DNA of 64,000 nt. Source: Spirometra erinaceieuropaei. Taxonomy: Eukaryota > Platyhelminthes > Cestoda > Diphyllobothriidea > Diphyllobothriidae. The translations under genes were made by a program, and so were the position numbers. Below the pieces are notes generated by a model. It was not told the origin of the DNA and searched no databases. It was given only the letters and a program-made list of their open reading frames with translations. The number at the start of each line of letters is the position of its first letter. The stretch's first letter is position 1. Location: NCBI GenBank assembly GCA_902702965.1, contig CACRXP010000667.1, positions 221,728 to 285,727 of the forward strand, written 5' to 3'. Below, in pieces: positions 50,103 to 60,538 of the stretch.

Positions 50103-50701
50103 GCCCAAAGCCTACTATAGAAACTAGACGAGCTAAAACATCGCCTTGCCGAGCTATCTCCAGATGATTTAGCAGTAACCGATACCTGGCTGTCCGGGAA
50201 TATTGGCGATAGCGAAATAGCCTTGCCTGGATACCAAATTTATCGGAGAGACAGGAAACATCGTCAGAGTGATGGTATCGTTGTGTATGTGAATGAGGGC
50301 CTGGCAGTGTCGGAAAACACCACCAAGTTTGCGTGCGGCGCGGAAGCTATTTAGTTGATCATCAAGGCTACTGATTCCTCCTGTCACGATTATCTCACTA
50401 TCTGCCGATCACTTAGGACAGACTAAATCGCCGACACTCAACTATTGGAGCAGTTGGTGAAATTTTGCAGTCGACCTAACATCATGATCATGGGCGACTT
50501 CAATGCATCAGGAACAAACTGGAGCACCTTCCAAGCGTCAGGTCCAAAGTCGGCATTCGATTACCGTCTGCTGAACAAAACATTGAAATCGTCCCTCACA
50601 GAACATGTACTGTTTCCAATGAGGACACGAGAAGGACAAAGGGCAAACAGTGTGGATCTGGTTTTTACGAACACATCAGACAGCATGGAGGAGATCATCT
50701 C
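50103..50701 (+). pseudogene. CR1-like LINE ORF2, endonuclease part (5' of insertion)
   Basis: Reads LAVTDTWLSGN, then YRRDRKHRQSDGIVVYVN, which is the exonuclease-endonuclease-phosphatase fold with its Glu/Trp and R.DR..GGG-like regions. A TAG at about 50351 and another at about 50425 break it. The frame then continues from 50445 with IMIMGDFNASGTNW, where the metal-binding Asp of GDFN is intact, and RANSVDLVFTNTS, the late strand before the catalytic SDH-type motif. The reading runs exactly to ATCTC at 50701, where the nested LINE enters. The endonuclease would nick the target for reverse transcription. Confidence 0.85.
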
Positions 50702-50702
50702 A

Positions 50703-51571
50703 AATGTGTATACTCTTTCAAAAAATCTACGAGCCTTCATTGCCTGGAGCAAATCCATGCTGACTTGCTTGCTCTCTCAGCTTGGAGCTCAAAATGGCTA
50801 ATGGAATTCTCTCCGTCTAAATGTCGTTATATGTGTTTTGGACCTGATAGGCTACCCCAACCTGTGGTCTTTCAAGTAACACCTATGATTGAATGTACCA
50901 CCATCAAGGATTTGGGTTTAAGCTACACTAGTAATCTTGATCTCTCACCGCACGCTGACAGAATTACAGCCAAAGCTGCCCAGATTTGTGGCTTTATTTC
51001 TTACAATTTCTATCTTCTTGAAATTGAATTAAGGCTCTATCGTATGTTTGTACTTCCCATTCTCGAGTATTGTTGCCCATTCTTTGGTTTGATGAATGAA
51101 GCCAGTCGTTTAAAAATTGAAAATGTCCAAAGACGTTTTTCTAAAAAACTTTTAGATAGGGAACATCCGAATATCTCCTACTCAGATAGATGTCAGCTAA
51201 TTAACCTAAAATTTTTATGGGTTCGAAGACTAGAAGCGGGCCTCTGTCTCCTCTTTCGCATTAATCATAGTTCAAATTTTCCTCGGATTTCAACACTTAC
51301 CCCTAGTAGTCGCCCATACAATCTTCGCAACTAGTCTCTAATTATACCTCCTCCAGCGTCCTCCACCTCTAAGCGCTCCCTTTTTTTCGCTTCCAGGTAT
51401 ACTTTCCTCTGGAATAACCTTCCAATAAATATAAGATCTTCAGAAAATCTACACACCTTTAAGAGAAGACTACGCCTTTATCTGAATACTGACTCGATTA
51501 AACTTTTATTTTCCTCATCCTTCCCAGACAACTTTTTCTATGACACTGAGAAAGGGCCACCGGGAATTTAG
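50703..51571 (+). pseudogene. Nested LINE ORF2 C-terminus (post-palm reverse transcriptase)
   Basis: One frame runs from the insertion boundary to a final TAG at 51569-51571, interrupted only by TAG at 51332-51334. Landmarks are LEQIHADLLALSAWSSKWLM and EFSPSKCRYM (thumb start), TTIKDLGLSYTSNLDLSPHA and RMFVLPILEYCCPFFG, then ENVQRRFSKKLL. After the stop come YTFLWNNLPINIRSS and LHTFKRRLRLYL, the usual LINE C-terminus. The catalytic FADD lies upstream of the truncation point and is absent. It could not retrotranspose alone. Confidence 0.85.
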
Positions 51572-51682
51572 CATGCCGCTATTAAATTTCCGTATCTGTT
51601 CACGTTTCCTCCCTTTATGAGTAGTCTCGCTACCTAAGATCCCTCACCAGAAATGTTAATTATTCCAATTATTTAGTTCATG

Positions 51683-52497
51683 CATCGTGCCCTCACAGAA
51701 TGCGCGCCATCGACGCTCTTGGCCAAACCTTCTGTATTCGCCATATACTAGTAGTTTGGTCGCATCTCCCTTCCTCCATCCTCGGTTGGACTCGGATGAA
51801 TCTAACCGACCGCATCTGGATTCCTATCGCCTCGGGACTGATCTTCATGATGCCCTCACTGAATGCGCTCCATCGATGCTCTTGGCGAAGCCTTCTATAT
51901 TAGCCATATACTAGTAATCTAGTCGCATCTCCTTTGCCCTATCCTCGAATGGACTCTGATGAATGTAACAGACCGCATCTGGGTTCTTGTCGCCTCGAGA
52001 CTGGTTGTCATCGTGCCCTTACTGAATGCGCTCCATCGGCGGTCTTGACAAAGCCTTCTATATTCGCCCTATACTAGTAGTTTGGTCGCATCTCCCTTCC
52101 CCCATGTTCGGATGGACTCGGTTGAATGAAACCGACCGCATCTGGGTTCCTATCGCCTCGGGACTGATCTTCATGATGCCCTCACTGAATGCGCTCCATC
52201 GATGCTCTTGGCGAAGCCTTCTATATTAGCCATATACTAGTAATTTGGTCGCATCTCCTTTGCCCTATCCTCGAATGGACTCTGATGAATGTAACAGATC
52301 GCATCCGGGTTCTTGTCGCCTCGAGACTGGTTGTCATCGTGCCCTTACTGAATGCGCTCCATCGGCGGTCTTGACAAAGCCTTCTATATTCGCCATATAC
52401 TAGTAGTTTGGTCGCATCTCCCTTCCCCCATGTTCGGATGGACTCGGTTGAATGAAACCGACCGCATCTGGGTTCCTATCGGCTTGAGACTGGTTTT
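51683..52497 (+). repeat. 163-bp tandem array, 5 copies with 326-bp dimer structure
   Basis: The landmark CCATATACTA recurs at 51741, 51904, 52067 (as CCCTATACTA), 52230 and 52393, each exactly 163 bp apart. Units 1, 3 and 5 share GTAGTTTGGTCGCATCTCCC and the ACCGACCGCATCTGG version. Units 2 and 4 share the CTTTGCCCTATCCTCGAATG version, so the real repeating block is a 326-bp dimer. Because 163 is not a multiple of 3, the frame shifts each unit, which creates several overlapping look-alike frames (51700, 52026, 52189, 52352). These are not genes. The array lies in the 3' untranslated region of the nested LINE. Confidence 0.95.
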
Positions 52498-52941
52498 CAA
52501 TTTCGGCACTTATTTTTCTTATTCAAGGCGATACAGGCCAGTCCTGACCGACCCGCCTACGTACCATTTTATGAAATCCGTTACACAATGCCATATACAG
52601 CTGACATTTATATCGGCCATGTTGATGTCGGACTATATTCCATTTTGTACCGCCACATGCAGGCCAGTCCTCCCTGTTTTTTTCTGATGCTATTTTTCTG
52701 AGGGTTTTTTTCTCCTGTTAAATTACTACAATCATTTTTAAATTTTGCTTTGGAGTTTTTTTTTCACCCCTCGTTTTTTTCATTTTCGTTTTGCTTAACG
52801 GACTTCTAATCTCAAAAACAATGCATTGCACTTTGTGCAGATTTTGCCTACATCGTCTAAAATTTGCTTGTAAATTTTTTACTTGCTTTGATGGGACCCC
52901 GACGGGTCTTTAATGAAAATAATTGAATTGAATTGAATCTC

Positions 52942-55080
52942 CATGACGCCTTTCGGCCAAAATAATCATGTATTGCTTATGTGGGATTATTCCTTATTCT
53001 TCATTTCGCATACTCCAGACCAAAAAATACGCAATATTTGGTGGGTCTGGATTTTTTTGGGAGGGTGGACTTATCCGACCTTGAGAGGGGTTCATTGTTT
53101 ACGGGTAATGTTGACGATGACTGGGAGGTGTTAAAGAATGTCCTTCTGCAGCCCATCAACAACCACTGCCCACTGACTAGTGTATGAATGGAGAAACGCC
53201 CTGGGTGGCTAAATTGAAGCCTTAACAAAGAAATCAACGGGAAGCACAAATTGTGGAGAAAATACTGCGTCACTAGGCAATTTGAATAGTTCAACACCTT
53301 CAAGAAACAGAGGAACAAACTGAGAAGAAATCGATACAAAAAACAACGCAGAACCCAAGATAACTCTACAGCTACCTCCGACGAAGTACAAGGAACAGGC
53401 ATAAAATCCTTGAATAAGGAATGCTGATGACTTTGTGTTTGCTGATAGTAGGGATAAAGCTGCGTATTTTCACAGTTTTTCAATCAGTCTACACAAACGA
53501 GGCAAGGCTACTTCCTCCCTCCACAGAAGAACTGAAGACCCAAAACGTTAGCGAGATAGCCTTCTCAGAAGGCACTGCCCGAAGCGAATAAGAGGCATTG
53601 AACAACTCGAAGCCAGCAGGATCAGACAAGTCCCCACACAAGCTTCCCACGGAACTTGCCATTGAGCATTGTATGCCTTTGTCGATTCACTTTCAAACGT
53701 TATTTGACACTGGAAAACTTCTTATCGATTGGAGGCTGGCGCACATTACTCCGATATACAAAGGAGGTAACAGGGCAGCGACGACAAACTACAGGCCCAT
53801 AAGCTTGATAAGTATCCTCTGCAAAGTTATGAAAAGGATCAAAATGAGTAAACTGATGCAATTCCTGGAAGTTCACGGCCTGCTTTCGAACTGCCAACAT
53901 GGGTTCCGGAAAGAAAGATCCTGCACGACAAACATGCTGCAATCTCTCCAGAGCTGGACCCGAGTTCTCGACGACAGGCATGCGGTCCACATTGCCTTCA
54001 TCGACTTCCAGAAGGCTTTTGACTCTGTGCCACACCAGAGGCTCATACATGAACTAGAAAAAAATAGGGGTCGGTGGCAACTTCCCTAAATGGATCGAAA
54101 AATTCTTTTGGGTCGAATCTAGGTTCTTTGCATCGGTAAAAGGGAAATTAGATCCTGCTATGGTCGAGGGTGGTGTCCCCCAGTGTTCAGTACTAGGACC
54201 AATTTTGTTCCTTATATACGTAGACCATGGCGCAAGAGCTTTGAACTGCGAAGCAGCAATGTTCGCGGACGAAATAAAGATATGGAGTGTTATTCGGGAC
54301 CCTGCCGGCGAAGACAGGCTGCAGCTGAACCTAAATCGTTTGAAAGTGTGGTCAAACTGTCGGCTCCTGCAGTTAAACGTTCATAAGTATAGCTGACTCC
54401 GCCTAGTAAACACAGCCAGGTCCGTCAGCACAAGGGACCACTTTCAGGACGATGCGGCATTACGAGACGTCAAAGCCCGAAAGGACCTCGGTGTACTGAC
54501 GACGATCACCACGAAACCATCCGCTCATTGTTCGAGAGTGGTAAAAAGCGCAATGTCCGTGCTGTACGCCATCAAGCGTGCGTTTATGGACTTTGACGAA
54601 GATGCTTCCTCAAATACATTGGGAACATTCGTCCGGCTGAATTTGTAGTACGACATACAAGCCTAGAGACCGTGGACGGTTGAGGATCAAAACTGCCTTG
54701 AAAGAGTCCAGAGGAGAGCCATAAAGACGGCTAGGGGTCAAGGCTTATTTCCCTATGCCACCCGCCTAGTAAATTTGACCTCTTTCCTTAGAGTTACGGG
54801 CGAATTCGCGGGGATCCCTTGCAAGCATTCCGCATTATAAAGGGGTTGGATTGCAGCCTGGCCTTCGAGGACCTTTTAGAATTTGCTTCCACGACCAACA
54901 TCCGAGGTCACCCGTTTAAACTGCGCAGTCAGCATGCAAGGCTGGATGTGCGGCAGTTCCCCTTCTATGTTCCAGTGGTCAAACCATAGAATACCCTTCC
55001 CCTAGGCGTCGCGGTGTCACAATCAATACAAAGTTTTAAGAAGAATCTTGACATATTTATGAGCTGAAATGACTAAGAGC
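52942..55080 (+). pseudogene. CR1-like LINE ORF2, endonuclease end plus reverse transcriptase (3' of insertion)
   Basis: It resumes with MTPFGQNNHVLLMWDYSLF, the late endonuclease motif. A TGNVDDDWEVLKNVLLQPI segment follows in another frame. The long frame 53598-54089 holds RT motifs: LIDWRLAHITPIYKGG, NYRPISLISILCKVMKRI, HGFRKERSCTTNMLQ and motif A as FIDFQKAFDSVPHQRL. The frame 54160-54396 has GGVPQCSVLGPILFLIYVDH (motif B) and motif C as MFADEIKIW. There the second catalytic Asp of FADD is Glu, so polymerase activity is unlikely. The C-terminal region continues broken to about 55060 (KDLGVLTT, LERVQRRAIKTARG). It is the partner of the 5' part at 50103-50701. Confidence 0.88.
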
Positions 55081-55259
55081 GATGAGAAATCGAGCTGATC
55101 CCCTCTAACTCGTTCCCACTTTGTTCTACCATTATGGGCTCGTTTGACCTATTGCAACACAGAAAATTTTTCTGTATACCAAATATTATTTACTTTGCGA
55201 ATAGGTTACTGAAAAGGCTTACGACTACTTCCTCATTAAACTAAACTGAACTGAATTAA

Positions 55260-55688
55260 ATCCAGGATGACACTTCTCGAAGTCAAGAAGTCGAGTGTTT
55301 GAGAATGAGCCCGTTAAAATTGTCTTTATACTTTCCGCTGGAAGGTGTTAGCATAACTTCGACTTAAATATCAGTAGATTAGGTTAAATATTATTCCATA
55401 TGAAGGTGTTTTGCACAGAAAACACTAAACAACTCCGCCTTGTCATTGTCATCAATTAGGAAGATTTTGTTATCGTTTAGCTAGTGTGGCAGTACGGGAC
55501 CACGTTTAGAGGAGGTCTGATGAGGGAAGATGTTAGCGACGGATTAGGCAGGGTTCGAACCACTGAGTAGAAGTGATTCTCTGACTGTCGCGCGCTTGGC
55601 GCATCTTTGAGTTCAATTTAAAAATCCTTCTGATGGTAAGATAAACGGATAAAGAGCTAGTGGATACGTCATGCAGCTACGGTCTCAA
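55260..55688. other. Spacer between two CR1-like LINE copies
   Basis: No coding frame recognised. Contains the tRNA-like tract described separately. Confidence 0.4.
55545..55622 (-). other. tRNA-like / SINE-like tract (weak)
   Basis: On the minus strand ATGCGCCAAGCGCGCG resembles a polymerase III A box region. About 30 nt later GGTTCGAACCC is a strong B-box-like match. The spacing is plausible for a tRNA or tRNA-derived SINE, but I could not fold a convincing cloverleaf with a clear anticodon arm and acceptor stem. It could be a decayed SINE head. Confidence 0.25.
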
Positions 55689-56255
55689 CCTTTATGCTCT
55701 GTTGATGTAATACGGCATACAGGCCTGACGACCGTAGACTGTTCTAAACACAAGTTGTCTTGGAAGAATCCCGAGGAGACCCACGAAGATGTTTAAGGTG
55801 CAAAGCTTCTTTCGTTTTTTAACTCGTATGGCAAATCTAAACCTATTCCTTTTGAGTTATAGGCGACTGCGCGGAGATCCTTTGCAAGTATTCCGCTTTG
55901 CGGGGAGATTGGGCTCTTGCCTGGCCTTGGAGGATTTTTTGAATTCGCCGCTACGGCCAACCCTCGACAAGACCGGCCAAAACATGGGATTCTTTCCTGG
56001 TGGGTACTGTAATATCACCAACGATACAAAGTTTAAAAATAAACCTTGAAATATTTAGGTACAGAATGGGCAAGGACGATGAGACATGAAGCTCAACCCC
56101 CGAGACTCACGCTCAGTTTGCCATGCTATTGTGGGCCCATCTGAATCAGTTAAACGCAGCACATTTTCTCTGCACGCCACACCCAATTTTACGCTGAAAG
56201 TAGGGAACGGAAGGCCCATGCCTACTACCCTCACTAAACTGGAGTGGACTGAAAA
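55689..56255 (+). pseudogene. CR1-like LINE 3' fragment (same family as 48.6-55.3 kb)
   Basis: The frame 55789-56049 contains TRMANLNLFLLSYRRLRGDP and a LALEDFLNSPLRPTLD segment, matching the C-terminal region of the element that ends at 55259. The preceding AGGCCTGACGACCGTAGAC matches its AGCCTAGAGACCGTGGACG. The 3' tail is a decayed ACTAAACTGGAGTGGACTGA at about 56230. Only the last 0.55 kb is present. It lies 430 bp behind the longer copy in the same orientation, so it may be a second insertion or part of a tandem arrangement. Confidence 0.75.
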
Positions 56256-56915
56256 AATTTGCCTATATCATCATGCATCGCAAACAATATGCTTCCGGAT
56301 TCCATATAACGTTTTGCGAACTTTGAAGGATTTTGATTCCCACACGTTTCGCTCGCAATTAATATCATCTTTTTCGTGTATCATTCCAGATAAGCCAAAT
56401 CAACCTACTGGATGACGCAAATAAACGGCGCAATCGGCATTAAGCAATTGATGCTCCCATAAAAGTCAGTACCCAAATGCCATTTCTTGCAACTGGTTCT
56501 ACATCCGACCGAAATAAACTTCTTTAGCTCCCATAATTGACAGGATACTCATGACCCCAATAGTACCTAATAAGTAAAGCGTATCATTAGACAGTATAAA
56601 TTGCTCTTATTCGGTAGTTACTATTACTATGCTCTGAATAATAGATTTCATACTTAAAGGAAACTCTCACTTCGCGCACAACTGACAAACGACGAACCCC
56701 ACTTAAATGAACTTAGCATGTGACCGGGTTGGGAACGTTTGTTTTAGTTTTTCCTGCATTCTAATGGGAGTGACAGTGCCTAAAATGTGATACAATAAAC
56801 CTCTTCTTTTTTTCCGAACAGTGCTTCCTTAAAGCTTGTTTGTTTGTCATGATGTAAAAATTCGTCGATCGTGGTCTTTATTTTTGGAAAGCCGTGCATT
56901 TGGTTACTAATATGG
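56256..56915. other. Spacer without recognised features
   Basis: AT-rich, no motif recognised. Confidence 0.45.
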
Positions 56916-59660
56916 GTTTAAGCCAGTTTAAGTCAGTTTATAAAGGGAACGAGGCTTTCGCACTTGAGCTCCTATTCATATCGATAAACAGAAATAAAGT
57001 CGTCAGTTACATCAGCAAAAGCGAAAAGTTAAAAAGTTAGCGGTAAGTGTGAGCCAGGCGCAAACTGCCGCCGCTAAAGCAATGATTATTATACGTACAG
57101 TAGTTTCTCAAAAAATGAGCATTTAGACTGCACTTAAAGGAGTTGACACTTTCGGAAAGAACGGCGGCATCAGGGAGTCCGTTCCATGTCCCAAAGACCC
57201 TGTGAGAGAAGGCGTCCCGTCGAACGTCCGATTGAGCCCGCTTCCTTTGCAGTTTGAAGGGATGACCACGAAGACAGTCAGTCCCGGCCAATTCGAAGAA
57301 TTCATCAAAGTCTAGGGCACACTCATGATCTCTGACAATCCTGTAGGTTTAAATGAGATAGCCGCACAGTTGCCTGTAATTTAGTGGAAGCAGATTTAGT
57401 TTGGTCAGCCTGGATTCGCAAGGCAAATGATGAAGATTCTTGATCATCTTCGTAGCCATCGCCTGTACTCTTTCCAGTCGTTGATAATCTTTCTTCAACC
57501 ACGGTCGCCAGGCCTGAACTGCATACTCCATGTGAGACCGGACGAATGCCCCATAGGTTTTTCCGAACAGTTCATTATCGATCTGCACAAATCCTCGCCT
57601 CAGCGCAAATAACACCCTTATCGCACTTTTGGTTGTCCTTTGACACTCCTATGATGGTATCAGCGAGGAGGTCATTAGGAGGCCCAGGTCTTTCTGTTCC
57701 ACAACATTTGAAATGGGCTGACCACCAAGAAAGTATTGAAAGGAGTCGTGCTCCTTACTGGTCTGTCTGGTGCGGAGTCTCAGGACCACACATTTTTCCA
57801 CATTAAAATTAAGGAGCCAACGAGCTGACCAACTGTTCAGGCGGCTGAGACTGCCTTGAAGCGCGTACCTGTCTGCGTCAGATCTGATGGGTCTCCACAG
57901 CTTAACATCGTCGGCAAACATGATGGCGCTGCATCCAAGGTCGTCGACGCAGTCGTTAATGTAAACCAGGAATAACAACGGCCCAACACGGAGCCCTCGG
58001 GTACACCACTAAGAACGGGGGTAGAAGTTGACTGTGAGGCCTCAATGCACACGGTTTGCGATCTCCCGGTAAGAAAATCTGTTATCCATGTCAGCAGCCT
58101 TCCTCATATCCCAATTTTAGAAAGTTTGTACATTAGGCGTTTGTGTGGGGCTCTGTCGAACGCTTTCTTAAAGTCTGCGTAGATGACATCGACTCTACCA
58201 TCCTCGTTCAGTGCGCGAGTCCATTGCTCCGTAGAGAGCAATAAACTGAAAAGGCATGAGCGGTTCTCTCTGAAACCCTGCTGCAGGTCTGAGAGGAAAC
58301 AGCCCTGCTCCAGGAAATTCATTGTTGCTTTCTTAACTATGGCCTTCATTATTTTACAGCAGATGCAGGTTAGACTAACAAGCCGGTAATTGTTAGCATT
58401 AGTACGAGCCCCGCCCTTGTATATCGGAAAGATATTTGCTGTCTTCTATTCCGATGGCAGCCTCCCTAATTCGAATGATGAGCGGAAAATGTGTGTCAGT
58501 TGTTTGGAGAGTTCATTCGCCAGTTCTTTCAAGAAATTAGCCGGTATATTGTCCGGATCCGAGGACTGTGCTTCCTTGAGATTTTTCAGCTTCCTTTTCA
58601 CGGCAGCTGTCGGTAACAGTATGGAATCAAGCACGGGACCAGTAGTCTCAACGGCATTGATGGCACTGCGACTGCGAAACTCTGTTTCTGTTGTAAAAAC
58701 CGAGGCAAAATACTATCCTAAGTGTTCGGCTTTCTCGCTGTTCTCAATGATCTCTACACCATTATCATCCTTCAGCACCGTGACCGGGTCCTTATTTTTC
58801 AGTCTACTCTTAAGATAGTGAAATAAAATATTAGGCTTCTGTTCATCCTGTCGGATAATTTCGAATTTATACTCCCTCCGTGCCTGACGGATACATTTTT
58901 TGACGGCATTTCGTTAACGACGAAATTCTTCGAAAAGCGCTGGTGACGCAGTTTCCCTGAATAATTTCCATCTTTTACTCTTCTTCCGTAGCTGTCTATT
59001 TAGGTCCCTAGTTAACCAAGCAGGTCGACTAGTTGTTTGTTGTACTTTAGGTAGACATCAATGCCCAATCAGATCAAGTGAAATCGTCTGAAAAGGTCTC
59101 CAGTCGTCCTCCGGATCTCCCCTGAGTAATTGGTCCCAATTCACGGACAGCAATTCGTTCTTCATCGTGTTAAAATCTGCCTTCCATATATTAGGTTGGC
59201 CCTCTGTTCTCTTCTGGTGTGGAGAGAAGACCGATTTATCCCATAGTAGCGTAGTACGTTCACTTTTCCCGAGAGGTGCATTGGAATACACTTCATCGAT
59301 ATTAGAGAAGTCTTTAGTGAAAAATAGATCTAGACAATTCGCTCTCTGGTCCTCTCGAAATCTTGTTGGTGCCTTCACATGTTGCACCAGAGGGAGATCG
59401 AGTCTGAGGTTCAGTGGCTTATTGCTGAAAGAGGCTGGCCCACCGTTAACTGCCATAGTTTCCCACTCTATTGCAGGTGCGTTGAAAACCCCAATAATGA
59501 GTACCTCTTTGTGTCTAGGTACGTCCTTGACTAAACCAAGGAGCGACTCATCAGCTGCACACGGAAGGTTTGGTGGTCTGTAAATCGCCAGAAATTCCAT
59601 AGGGTCGCTGATTTCGCAATGAAGCCGGGTTAAATTATGCATGCATAATTTAATACCAGT
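56916..59660 (-). mobile_element. CR1-like LINE, long copy with most of ORF2 (minus)
   Basis: Read on the minus strand from 59642, the endonuclease frame (59058-59642) has LAIYRPPN and VLIIGVFNAPAIEWE, where the metal-binding Asp of GDFN is Val, then RANCLDLFFTKD and SNAPLGKSERTTLLWD. Reverse-transcriptase pieces follow: AQSSDPDNIPANFLKELANE, a WKTANIFPIYKGG-like piece, GFRENRSC and motif A as VIYADFKKAFDRAP (about 58160). Then come GVPEGSVLG, a frameshift near 57980, LFLVYINDCVDD and an intact motif C MFADDVKLW (about 57900-57920). The C-terminal blocks LERVQAMATKMI, LNLLPLNYRQL and VFGTWNGLPDAAVLSE run to about 57040. The 3' end has a GGTTTAAGCC/AGTTTAAGTC-type tail near 56916-56950. ORF1 and the endonuclease start are missing, so it is 5'-truncated. 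Its RT is the best preserved in the window. Confidence 0.9.
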
Positions 59661-60538
59661 TCTATAAGTTTATGCACATGACATCGAGCACTACCGGAAA
59701 GACTATCTAATTGGCTGACGCACTTTCCTTAATTGTATCAGATCGCATATGAATCAGTTTCCTGTCTTTTGCAGAAATTACTGTTTAACATCTAGAATTC
59801 AATAGCAAATGAGAAAGGCTATTAATAGTCGCATTGTGGAAGTCCGTAACTCTTAATTCAGCAGTGGTTTGCGATTCAATGGCGATGTTAAAGCGATTTT
59901 GGATTCGGTAGTGAAACTAAAATGATCGCTGGAAATTTCGACCACTGTGAAATAAACTAGGTTTGCATATTTGATATTCCATGTTCCAGATCCTTCACTA
60001 CATTAAAAATACTACCAGTTTTCCCAGTTGGATAACTCATCAACAAACGTCGTCAAGTCAAATCAAATCTTCAGCAATGAGAATGCTCCGCTTCATATTG
60101 ATATCTTGCAGAATCCTCTGAAATGAACTTGTTCTACGTTTTTAATTACGGAAAACTTTAGAAAACATCGAACATGCCTAAAAGCCACGCTGGGAGTTGC
60201 GGCTAATTTTCCACTACCGACGCCCCATTCCCTTTCATGCGGTCCTGTGAATAGCCAGGCATACATTCATTTGCTGTCCCAAGGGCCCTTTTTATATTTT
60301 CTGCCGATCACAACAGTGGATATAACGGAAGAAATGTCATATCGTCTGAGACTCTTAAATTTTATCAGAAGTTTGGAATTGTCAACCTTTGACATCTTTC
60401 GACTTCGTTTAGTATATTAGTACGACCTTGGCATTTGTTATTTCACAGCGAAGTATTGAAAAAAGATAAATTAACATTTTTTAAAGAATAATCAACTGAT
60501 TTTGGAGAGTCCGTTGTCTTGTAACTTAATCGTTCGCA
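59661..60538. other. Upstream region of the transporter gene
   Basis: No reading frame of note. AT-rich sequence including ATTTTTTAAAGAATAATC about 70 bp before the start codon. I see no convincing TATA box or spliced-leader acceptor that could be called with confidence. Confidence 0.4.

Larger units (their letters stand above)
50702..52936 (+). mobile_element. Second LINE (different family), 5'-truncated, nested in the CR1-like LINE
   Basis: This is a 2235-bp insertion between copies of ATCTC. It begins within the reverse-transcriptase region, just after the palm, and contains the ORF2 C-terminus (50703-51571). A 3' region with a five-unit 163-bp tandem array follows (51683-52497), then T-rich sequence (52680-52800) and the 3' tail ATTGAATTGAATTGA (about 52922-52936). 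Truncation at the 5' end, a short target-site duplication and a pentanucleotide 3' repeat are hallmarks of non-LTR insertion. Its coding sequence has one in-frame stop only, so it is younger-looking than its host element. Jockey/CR1 superfamily; the exact clade is uncertain. Confidence 0.85.
48590..55259 (+). mobile_element. CR1-like LINE, near full length, interrupted by a nested LINE
   Basis: One element is split in two. The first part (48590-50701) carries ORF1 and the endonuclease start, the second (52942-55259) the endonuclease end, reverse transcriptase and C-terminal region. The interruption (50702-52936) is flanked by the 5-bp repeat ATCTC at 50697-50701 and 52937-52941. Joining the flanks restores the reading (..EEIIS|MTPFG..), which aligns to VYSNAPLGK of the copy at 59.3 kb. 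The 3' end has a short repetitive tail (TAAACTAAACTGAACTGAAT), as in related copies. Without the insert the element is about 4.4 kb, about the usual CR1 length. Many stops and frameshifts make it inactive. Confidence 0.85.

Noticed and set aside
51687..52687. Overlapping frames of 60-111 codons with near-identical sequence
   Set aside because: They are the same 163-bp tandem unit read in rotating frames; a period not divisible by 3 excludes a real repeat protein.
53001..53483. 160-codon minus-strand frame
   Set aside because: It lies opposite the ORF2 of the plus-strand LINE and has no motif of its own.
58390..59583. Plus-strand frames at 58390-58818 and 59167-59583
   Set aside because: Shadows of the minus-strand LINE reverse transcriptase and endonuclease.
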